Assembly (NCBI GenBank): GCA_050743075.1
Contig: JBOGDS010000089.1
Coordinates: 1 to 12,791, forward strand
DNA: 12,791 nucleotides
Source of the DNA: JBOGDS01 sp050743075
GTDB taxonomy: Bacteria > Actinomycetota > Actinomycetes > Jiangellales > Jiangellaceae
Reading direction: 5' to 3'
Position numbers and translations under genes: made by a program. How positions within the stretch are numbered: position 1 is the stretch's first letter; the number at the start of each line of letters is the position of its first letter. Shown in pieces: positions 6,257 to 12,791 of the stretch. A model generated the notes under the pieces. That model ran no database searches, had not been told where the DNA came from, and worked only from the letters and a program-made list of their open reading frames with translations.

Positions 6257-7273
6257 ATGCACGTTCCCGACGGGTTCCTGAACGCGCCGACCTCGGTCGC
6301 GACGGGTGCACTTGCGGCTACCGCCGTGGGCATCTCCCTGCGGAAGGCCCGCGACGAGCTCGACGAGCGCACGGCGCCGCTGGCAGGGCTGACCGCGGCC
6401 TTCGTCTTCGCGGTGCAGATGCTGAACTTCCCGGTCGGCGTGGGCACCAGCGGCCACCTGATGGGCGGAGCGCTGGCTGCCGTGCTCGTCGGGCCGTGGA
6501 CCGGCGTCCTGTGCCTGACGGTGGTGCTCATCGTGCAAGCACTGCTGTTCGCCGACGGTGGGCTGACCGCCCTCGGCACGAACATCACGCTGATGGGCGT
6601 CGTGACGGTAGCGGTCGGCTGGGGGGTGACACGGGTCCTGCTCGCCGTCATGCCGCGCCGTTCGGCGTCGGTCCCTCCGGCTGCGGCGATCGGGGCGCTG
6701 ATCTCGGTTCCGGCGGCGGCGCTGGTCTTCGTCGTTCTGTTCGCGATCGGTGGCGAAGCGAACCTGCCGTTTGGCGGGCTGGTCGCAAGCATGCTGGGCT
6801 GGCACACGCTGATCGGCATCGGTGAGGCCGTCATCACCGGCCTGACGGTCAGCGCCGTCGTCGCCGTCCGCCCGGACCTGGTGTACGCGGCGCGTGGGCT
6901 GCAGCCGACGCTTCAGATCAAGCAGGCGGACGGCGAAGCGGTCCCCGTTCCGGCTGCAGCCGAGTCCCGTCCCGCCGTCGGCCGGATCCTGCTGGGTGGC
7001 GGCCTGGTTGCGCTCGTGCTGGCCGGCGTCGTCAGCTTCTTCGCCAGCGGCAACCCCGACGGCCTGGAGTACGTGGCCGGCGAGAAGGGCTTCCTGGAGA
7101 CGGCCCGCGACCACCTGTTCGGTGACTTCGCCTTCGCCGACTACGGCGAGGTCGGCGGCATCCCGGTCGGCGTCGCCGGTGTCCTGGGTGTGGTCGTGAC
7201 GGTGGCAGCCGGCGTCCTGATCTTCCGGGCGGTGAGCCGGCGATCTCGTGACGTGGAGACCTCGCGCCGGTAG
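6257..7273 (+). CDS. cbiM: ECF transporter S component for nickel/cobalt, CbiM/NikM with PDGLE C-terminal domain
   Basis: The substrate-binding membrane subunit of an energy-coupling-factor importer for Ni2+ or Co2+, 338 residues. The mature N-terminus must be MHVPDGFL: in the known NikM structure the metal is held by the Met1 amino group, His2 and His67, and here both H2 and H67 (in GVGTSGHLMGG) are at exactly those positions. Hydrophobic helices cover about residues 10-205. After a soluble linker (about 212-240) come a helix, the PDGLE motif at 267-271, an acidic loop and a final helix at about 303-324. This corresponds to a fused CbiN/NikN-like part. It is the first gene of the run: cbiQ starts 2 bases after its stop and cbiO follows. 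Sequence alone does not separate nickel from cobalt, but the Nur-like box upstream argues for nickel, so nikM(N) may be the better name. Confidence 0.92.
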   Translation: MHVPDGFLNAPTSVATGALAATAVGISLRKARDELDERTAPLAGLTAAFVFAVQMLNFPVGVGTSGHLMGGALAAVLVGPWTGVLCLTVVLIVQALLFADGGLTALGTNITLMGVVTVAVGWGVTRVLLAVMPRRSASVPPAAAIGALISVPAAALVFVVLFAIGGEANLPFGGLVASMLGWHTLIGIGEAVITGLTVSAVVAVRPDLVYAARGLQPTLQIKQADGEAVPVPAAAESRPAVGRILLGGGLVALVLAGVVSFFASGNPDGLEYVAGEKGFLETARDHLFGDFAFADYGEVGGIPVGVAGVLGVVVTVAAGVLIFRAVSRRSRDVETSRR

Positions 7274-7275
7274 CG

Positions 7276-8030
7276 ATGGCGAGCGGACACGCCCACCTGC
7301 TCTACCGGCACGGCGACTCGCTCGTCCACCGGCTGCCAGCGCACGTCAAGTTGGTGTCGCTGGTCGCGTTCGTCCTGATCGTGGTGGCGACTCCGCGCGA
7401 GCGGGTCTGGGCGTTCGCCGGATATGTGCTCGTCCTCGCGGGCGTCGCGGCCGCTGCTCGGCTGCCCGGGCTCTTCGTGCTGCGCCGGATGGTGGTCGAG
7501 GTGCCGTTCGTCGTGTTCGCGTTGCTCATGCCGGTGGTGTCCCGCGGCGACCGGGTCGACGTGTTCGGCCTGGCGCTCTCCGAGGACGGCCTCTGGTCGG
7601 GCTGGAACCTGCTGGCCAAGGGCACGCTGGGCGTCGTGGCGTCGATCATCCTCGCGGCCACGACAGATGCGCGCGCGCTGCTGCTGGGGCTGCAACGGCT
7701 GCGGCTGCCGGCCCGGTTGGTCGAGATCGCCGCGTTCATGGTCCGCTACGTCGACGTCGTCGCGGCCGAGATGCAGCGGATGCGGGTGGCGCGCGAGTCC
7801 CGGGCCTTCGAAGCGCGGCATCTGGGTCATGCGCGGGTGCTCGCCCAGGGTGCCGGTGCCCTGTTCGTGCGAACGTACGAGCGCGGCGAGCGGGTTCATC
7901 TGGCGATGCTCTCCCGTGGCTACGCTGGATCGATGCCGCTGCTCGACGTGCGACCCGTCGACCTGCGGACCTGGGCGACGGGCGCAGCGCTGCCAATCGC
8001 GGCGCTGACCGTGGCGGTGGCGGGCTGGGT

Positions 8031-8040
<10 letters not shown>
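7276..8040 (+). CDS. cbiQ: ECF transporter transmembrane (T) component, CbiQ/NikQ
   Basis: The 254-residue membrane coupling subunit that transfers ATPase movement to CbiM. Hydrophobic segments lie at about 26-40, 45-62, 74-88, 114-128, 150-165 and 234-254. The two cytoplasmic Ala-Arg coupling motifs of T components are visible: VARESRAF at 171-178 and MLSRGYAG at 211-218, both inside amphipathic helices that contact the ATPase grooves. The N-terminal HRLPAHVKLVSLVAFVL is the usual family beginning. The ATG follows the cbiM stop by 2 bases, and the end overlaps the cbiO start by 10 bases, so the three proteins are probably made in step. The module has a dedicated ATPase, as in group I ECF transporters. 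Confidence 0.92.
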
Positions 8041-8836
<796 letters not shown>

Positions 8837-8840
<4 letters not shown>

Positions 8841-9157
8841 CCGTGAGTTCGCCCGACCCCGTACTGCCTGCGTCGCGGCAACCCATGCCCGCCGTCGAGG
8901 AGCCGGCGCGGGCGCGCGCGCGGAAGCCTGCCGAGATCGAGCAGGAGCTGCAGGAGACGACGGACCGGCTCGCGGCCAGAGTCGACGAGTTGGTCGACCG
9001 GGTGCACCCCCGCCAGGTGGCCCGTCGTAGCGTGGCTTCGGTCCGGGAGAAGCTCACCACGCCGCAGGGCAACCCACGTCCCGAGGTCGTCGGCGCCGCG
9101 ATCGGCGCGCTGATCGGGCTGGCCGTGCTGGTCTGGCGGGCGCGGCGACACCGCTGA
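8837..9157 (+). CDS. DUF3618-family small membrane-anchored protein
   Basis: A 106-residue protein. After a Pro/Ala/Arg-rich leader, residues 31-60 read PAEIEQELQETTDRLAARVD followed by ELVDRVHPRQ, the recognisable DUF3618 pattern: a charged helix beginning with an E-I-E-x-E-x-x-x-T-x-x-R-L run. A single membrane helix covers about 83-100 (PEVVGAAIGALIGLAVLVW) and ends in a basic tail RARRHR, so the N-terminal helix probably lies in the cytoplasm. The function of the family is unknown. It is common in actinobacteria and, as I recall, is often next to bcp. GTG 8837 overlaps the cbiO stop (GTGA); GTG 8843 is an alternative. The GroES-like gene follows after 26 bases. Confidence 0.82.
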
Positions 9158-9183
9158 CTCGGGCACGCCGTACTCTCGTCGGC

Positions 9184-9519
9184 GTGAGCCCGCGCACCCA
9201 TGACAAGCTGCCCATCCGGATGTTGCACGACCGGGTGCTGGTCTCCCTGGACGGCGAGCCCGGCGAGCGCCGCTCGTCGGCCGGCATCGTCATCCCGGCG
9301 ACGGCGGCCGTCGGCCGGCGGCTGTCCTGGGCCCGGGTCGTCGCCGTGGGCTCGAACGTGCAGTCGGTCGAGAACGGTGACCGGGTGCTGTTCGACGCGT
9401 CGGACCGCGCCGAGATCGAGGTGCGGGGCGACGACTACATCCTGCTCCGCGAGCGCGACCTGCACGCCGTCGCGTCCGAGCGGCTGGAGGCCGACGGCCA
9501 GACCGGCCTGTACCTGTAA
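9184..9519 (+). CDS. GroES-like (Cpn10 family) protein, not linked to groEL
   Basis: A 111-residue protein with the Cpn10 beta-barrel pattern: LHDRVLVSLDGEP, a mobile-loop region RRSSAGIVIPATA, WARVVAVGSNVQSVENGDRV, LFDASDRAEIEVRGDDYILL and RERDLHAV. The G-I-V-I-P of the mobile loop is the segment that contacts GroEL in true co-chaperonins. It differs from classical GroES in a longer N-terminus (about 12 residues before the first strand) and a C-terminal tail ERLEADGQTGLYL. No groEL is near. It could be a second, specialised co-chaperone or a barrel protein with another role. The start is GTG 9184, and no other start fits better. The FUSC-type gene begins 10 bases after its stop. Confidence 0.85.
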   Translation: MSPRTHDKLPIRMLHDRVLVSLDGEPGERRSSAGIVIPATAAVGRRLSWARVVAVGSNVQSVENGDRVLFDASDRAEIEVRGDDYILLRERDLHAVASERLEADGQTGLYL

Positions 9520-9529
9520 GGCCTGGGCC

Positions 9530-10696
9530 GTGGCAGACCAGCCAGGCGAGCCGTCTCGCTCTCAGCGGGCCGAAGAGGCGCTCGAGTCCCTCGCCGCGAT
9601 GTCCAAGCAGGGCGTGCGCGAGCGGCTGCGCCGGCTGCGGCACACGGCCCTGCCGATCGTGCAGTGTGCCGTCGGCGCGGCGCTCGCCTGGTGGGTGGCG
9701 AGTGGTCCGTTGGTCGGGCACGAGCAGCCGTTCTTCGCGCCGATCGCTGCGCTCATCTCGCTCGGCGTCGGCCTGGGCCAGCGCCTCCCGCGGGTCCTCG
9801 AACTGGTGGCGGGCGTTGCGGTCGGCGTGCTGGTCGGCGATCTGCTGGTCGCCTGGATCGGCACCGGGATCCTGCAGATCGCGCTGGTCGTGGCGCTCGC
9901 GATGGTCGCCGCGGTGGTCCTCGGCGGCGGCGCCGTCATCGTCACGCAAGCCGCGGGCTCGGCGGTCCTAGTGGCGACGCTCACGGCTCCGACCGGCGGC
10001 CTCAACCTGGACCGGTTCGTCGACACGCTGGTGGGCGGTGTCGTCGGACTGGTGGTCAGCGCTTTGTTGCTCCCGGTGAACCCGATAGCCGCGGTCCGGC
10101 GGGAGCTCGACCCGCTGCTCGGCACGCTCGCCGAGCTGATCGAGCACTCGGCGGACGCGCTGGCCGACCGCGACCGGGCAGGAGCGGCACTGGTCCTGGG
10201 CCGAGCTCGGGAGACGCAGGCATCGGTCGACTCCATGCAGGAAGCGCTCGAAGGCTCGTCCGAGGTGGCGCTGATCGCGCCGGCGAGGTGGCGAAAACGC
10301 GGGCACCCCACCGGATACCTCGATGCAGCCGAGCCGGTGGATCACGTTGCCCGCGACCTGCGCGTCATGGCCCGGCACGTGGTCAGCATGCTGCGGCGCC
10401 AGGAGCCCGTGCCGGCCGCGTTGCCGCAGTCCCTGCGTGCCCTGGCCGGGGCCGTGCGGCTGCTGCGGACCGAGCTTGCCCACGGTGACGAACCGATGGA
10501 GAGCCGGGCGTCGGCCGTGGTCGCGGCGGAGCTGGCCACCGAGGCGCTCGACGAGACGGGCGGCTTCGCCGGCCAGGTCGTCGTCGCCCAGACCCGATCG
10601 CTCGCCGTCGACGTGCTGCGTGCCACCGGGCTCGACCGCGAGAAGGCGCTGGGCCTGCTGCCGTCATTGCTGGCGGGCCCGGTGAGCTACGGATGA
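9530..10696 (+). CDS. FUSC-family (aromatic acid exporter-like) membrane protein
   Basis: A 388-residue protein. A short hydrophilic leader precedes six predicted membrane helices at about 41-57, 66-82, 89-108, 113-132, 134-151 and 165-182. The rest, about 200 residues, is a cytoplasmic helical domain (from NPIAAVRRELDPLLGTLAEL onward). This layout, with the sequence HEQPFFAPIAALISLGVGLG between helices 1 and 2, fits the FUSC/aromatic-acid-exporter group; the larger members have two such halves and this one has one. Substrates of these proteins in actinobacteria are mostly unknown. The start at GTG 9530 is chosen for position just after the GroES-like stop, with a weak AAGG upstream. The stop overlaps the ATG of the ligase (ATGA), which indicates coupling. 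Confidence 0.8.
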   Translation: MADQPGEPSRSQRAEEALESLAAMSKQGVRERLRRLRHTALPIVQCAVGAALAWWVASGPLVGHEQPFFAPIAALISLGVGLGQRLPRVLELVAGVAVGVLVGDLLVAWIGTGILQIALVVALAMVAAVVLGGGAVIVTQAAGSAVLVATLTAPTGGLNLDRFVDTLVGGVVGLVVSALLLPVNPIAAVRRELDPLLGTLAELIEHSADALADRDRAGAALVLGRARETQASVDSMQEALEGSSEVALIAPARWRKRGHPTGYLDAAEPVDHVARDLRVMARHVVSMLRRQEPVPAALPQSLRALAGAVRLLRTELAHGDEPMESRASAVVAAELATEALDETGGFAGQVVVAQTRSLAVDVLRATGLDREKALGLLPSLLAGPVSYG

Positions 10697-11679
10697 GCGC
10701 TCGTGACCCCGCGGCGGACGCGGGCTTCCGTCCCATGCTGGCAGTGGGCGGGCGCCTCCCACCGGCGGCTGACGACGCCTCGTGGGCCTATGAGCTCAAG
10801 TGGGACGGTGTCCGGGTCGTCGCCGATGTTCGGCCGGGCTCGGTGCGGCTGGTGGGGCGCTCCGGTATCGACGTCACGCTCGCCTATCCGGAGCTGTCGA
10901 AGCTGACCGACGCGCTGGCAGGGCACGCCGCCCGGCTGGACGGCGAGGTGGCGGTGATCGGTCCGGACGGCCGCTCCGACTTCGGTGCGCTCACACCCCG
11001 GATGCATGTCCGCTCGCCCACCAGGGCGCAGGAGCTCGCAGTCCGCGTGCCGGTGACGTATGTCGTCTTCGACGTCCTGTCCATCGACGGCCGCTCGTGC
11101 ACGTCGCTGCCGTACGTGCAACGACGGGAACTGCTGGAAGGACTTCTCGCCACCGGACCTAACTGGCAGGTCTCTCCGTCGTTCACCGGCGGCGGCACCG
11201 ACGTGCTCGAGGCGAGCCGCCGGATGGGTGTGGAGGGAATCGTCGCGAAGCGACTCGACTCGCCGTACCGCCTCGGCCAGCGCTCGGCGGAGTGGATCAA
11301 GGTCAAGAACCAGCTGACCCAGGAGGCCGTCATCGGTGGCTACACGGTGGGTGAGGGACGTCGAGCGTCGACCTTCGGCTCGCTCCTGCTCGGTGTACAG
11401 GGGCCGGCCGGCTTGACCTACGTCGGCAGCGTGGGCACCGGCTTCGACGACGCGATGCTGGAGGATGTCGCCGGTCGACTGCGCGCGCTTCGGCGGGACG
11501 ACTCGCCGTTCGCCGGTCGCGTTGACCCTCGCCAGATGAGGACGGCCCGGTGGCTACGACCGGAGCTCGTCGGCGAGGTGGCATACGCGCACTGGACCGA
11601 GGACGGGCGGATGCGCCACCCGGTGTGGCGCGGGCTGCGACCGGACAAGGTTCCAGCCGAGGTCTCCCGCGAAGGCTGA
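10693..11679 (+). CDS. ligD: ATP-dependent DNA ligase, LigD ligase-domain type
   Basis: A 328-residue stand-alone ATP-dependent ligase that seals nicks and, with Ku and the LigD polymerase, joins double-strand breaks. The adenylated Lys is K36 in motif I (ELKWDGVR, 34-41). LDGE is at 82-85, motif III-like FDVLSIDG at 126-133, motif IV EGIVAKR at 181-187 and motif V WIKVK at 201-205. The OB domain follows, with GGYTVGEGRRASTFGSLLLG, YVGSVGTGF and the C-terminal motif region RHPVWRGLRPDK. All core residues are present and the length is that of a LigD ligase module. The nuclease (PE) and polymerase domains are absent; the polymerase is a separate convergent gene. The ATG overlaps the FUSC-type stop, so this repair gene ends the long co-directional run. 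Confidence 0.93.
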   Translation: MSARDPAADAGFRPMLAVGGRLPPAADDASWAYELKWDGVRVVADVRPGSVRLVGRSGIDVTLAYPELSKLTDALAGHAARLDGEVAVIGPDGRSDFGALTPRMHVRSPTRAQELAVRVPVTYVVFDVLSIDGRSCTSLPYVQRRELLEGLLATGPNWQVSPSFTGGGTDVLEASRRMGVEGIVAKRLDSPYRLGQRSAEWIKVKNQLTQEAVIGGYTVGEGRRASTFGSLLLGVQGPAGLTYVGSVGTGFDDAMLEDVAGRLRALRRDDSPFAGRVDPRQMRTARWLRPELVGEVAYAHWTEDGRMRHPVWRGLRPDKVPAEVSREG

Positions 11680-11682
11680 CGC

Positions 11683-12615
11683 TCAGCCGTCGGGCAGCGC
11701 CTGCTCCTCGTCGTGCAGCAGGGCCATCAGGTCGCCGTCGTCGGCGACCCGCTTCACGGTGTCGGTGAAGTCGAAGCGGAGCGGCAGGCGGGTACGGGCC
11801 TGGGACCGCGCGGCCTGCTCGACCTCGTCCCAGGTCACCGGCGTCGACACCGTCGGCTGGTCCCGGCCACGAAGCGAGTAGGGCGCCACAGTCGTCTTGG
11901 TCGCGTTGTTCTGGCTCCAGTCGAGCAGCACCTTGCCCGGCCGCAGCCGCTTCTCCATGCGCGAGACGATCAGGTCCGGGTGCTCCTTCTCGAGCCGCTC
12001 GGCGAGCCGGCGCGCGTAGCCGTGGACGGCCTGGACCTCAGCCGCACCGTCGAGGGCGACGTACATCTGCATGCCCTTGGACCCGCTGGTCTTGGGGTAG
12101 GCGAGCAACCCCTCGGCGGCCAGGGCCTCGGCGAGGATCAACGCGACCTGGCAGCACTCGATCACGTTCGCCGGCGCACCAGGGTCGAGGTCGACGACAA
12201 GCCGGTCGGGATTCTGCGGCTCGTCGCCGTCGACCCGCCACTGCGGCACGTGCAGCTCCAGGACGGCGAGGTTGGCCAGCCACACCAGGGTGGGCAGGTC
12301 GTCGCACACCACATAGGTGACGGTCTCGGTGTTGCGGGTGCTGCCGGGCGACGGCAGCGTCACCGTCCGCACCCAGTCCGGCGTCCCGCGGGGCGCGTTC
12401 TTCTCGAAGAAGGTCTGGGCTGCCACGCCGTCCGGCCAGCGCTTGCGGGTGAGCGGTCGGTCCGCGACGTGCGGCAGCAGAACCGGGGCCACGCGGGTGT
12501 AGTAGTCGATGACCTCGCCCTTCGTGGTGCCGGTCTCCGGGTAGAGCACCTTGTCCAGGTTGGACAGGCCCAGTCTGCGACCGTCGACCTCGACGCTGAC
12601 CTTGTTCGCCGCCAT
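11683..12615 (-). CDS. ligD: LigD-type polymerase/primase (PolDom), stand-alone
   Basis: A 310-residue protein of the archaeo-eukaryotic primase fold that fills gaps and adds nucleotides, preferring ribonucleotides, during end joining. The N-terminus has the usual LSNLDKVLYPETGTTKGEVI. TFFEKNAP and HVPQW follow. The metal-binding carboxylates are D142 and D144 in VVDLDPGAP, with the third, D232, in LLDWSQN. The nucleotide-binding stretch KTSGSKGMQ is at 175-183, and APYSLRGRD closes the core. The length and motifs are complete. It is encoded apart from the ligase, an arrangement seen in several actinobacteria. Its stop lies 3 bases from the ligase stop on the opposite strand, so transcripts of the two genes probably overlap. 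The ATG start (MAANKVSVEVDGR) has no strong ribosome site. Confidence 0.93.
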   Translation of the reverse strand: MAANKVSVEVDGRRLGLSNLDKVLYPETGTTKGEVIDYYTRVAPVLLPHVADRPLTRKRWPDGVAAQTFFEKNAPRGTPDWVRTVTLPSPGSTRNTETVTYVVCDDLPTLVWLANLAVLELHVPQWRVDGDEPQNPDRLVVDLDPGAPANVIECCQVALILAEALAAEGLLAYPKTSGSKGMQMYVALDGAAEVQAVHGYARRLAERLEKEHPDLIVSRMEKRLRPGKVLLDWSQNNATKTTVAPYSLRGRDQPTVSTPVTWDEVEQAARSQARTRLPLRFDFTDTVKRVADDGDLMALLHDEEQALPDG

Positions 12616-12731
12616 GGCGCCAGTCTGCCCGGTCGTGCATGGTTGTGGTCTGGCCCCGTAGGTCCGGGCGTGTAAGCACGGCGCGAGCGGGGCATGAACG
12701 AGCCAGGCCTACGCACGGAGAGGGGTGTGTC

Positions 12732-12791
12732 ATGACTGTCAACGACGACGACATGCAGACCAGCGGCGACGACGGCGGCGCCGACACCGGC
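12732..12791 (+). CDS. Partial gene start, acidic Gly/Asp-rich N-terminus, unidentified
   Basis: ATG 12732 is preceded by GGAGAGGGG (12717-12725) at a suitable distance. It opens a frame that stays open for 20 codons to the window end (MTVNDDDMQTSGDDGGADTG). The sequence is strongly acidic and low in complexity, and no family can be assigned from it. The 116 bases between this gene and the divergent polymerase gene would hold both promoters; I see no clear -35/-10 pair there. Confidence 0.55.
   Translation, partial: MTVNDDDMQTSGDDGGADTG

Overview
The window is high-GC DNA (roughly two thirds G+C by eye) with many GTG starts, 4-base GTGA and ATGA gene overlaps, a TAGGAT-type -10 box and a Nur-type operator. 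The families present (split LigD polymerase and ligase, DUF3618 protein, stand-alone GroES-like protein, CbiM with a PDGLE tail) also point to an actinobacterial chromosome. I cannot name the genus.

Left part, about 1-5655: a worn region. An intact ArsR-family regulator (175-561) is followed, with 4-base overlaps, by two half-transporter genes of a heterodimeric ABC exporter (558-2344 and 2341-4117). Each is broken by two single-base indels; undoing them restores full reading frames of 594 and 592 residues. On the minus strand lies an intact two-gene operon: a four-helix membrane protein of unknown function (4490-4927) and a PadR-family regulator (4162-4497). It has a 35-bp inverted repeat just upstream, probably the PadR operator. 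Next come two gene remnants in opposite orientation: a frameshifted C-terminal piece of MazG (4986 to about 5463, minus) and a central piece of a RidA-family gene (about 5469-5655, plus) with an in-frame stop and a frameshift.

Right part, 5660-12791: clean, tightly packed genes with no visible indels. A Bcp-type peroxiredoxin (5660-6133, minus) is divergent from a seven-gene run on the plus strand. The intergenic region holds a Nur-like box (TTGCGA-N5-TTGCAA, 6170-6186) directly before a TAGGAT -10 box. The run contains the ECF nickel/cobalt transporter CbiM-PDGLE, CbiQ and CbiO, then a DUF3618 membrane protein, a GroES-like protein, a FUSC-type membrane protein and an ATP-dependent DNA ligase of the LigD type. 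No gap exceeds 26 bases, so one nickel-responsive transcript reaching the ligase is possible. The LigD-type polymerase is encoded separately on the minus strand (11683-12615), convergent with the ligase and only 3 bases away. A small acidic Gly/Asp-rich reading frame begins at 12732 and runs off the window.

Functionally, the right part combines nickel/cobalt uptake, thiol peroxidase defence and two of the three expected non-homologous end-joining activities (Ku is not in the window). I found no clear new defence or biosynthetic system. The items most worth following are the Nur-controlled run, the PadR operator with its unknown membrane protein, and the indel-rich left part.
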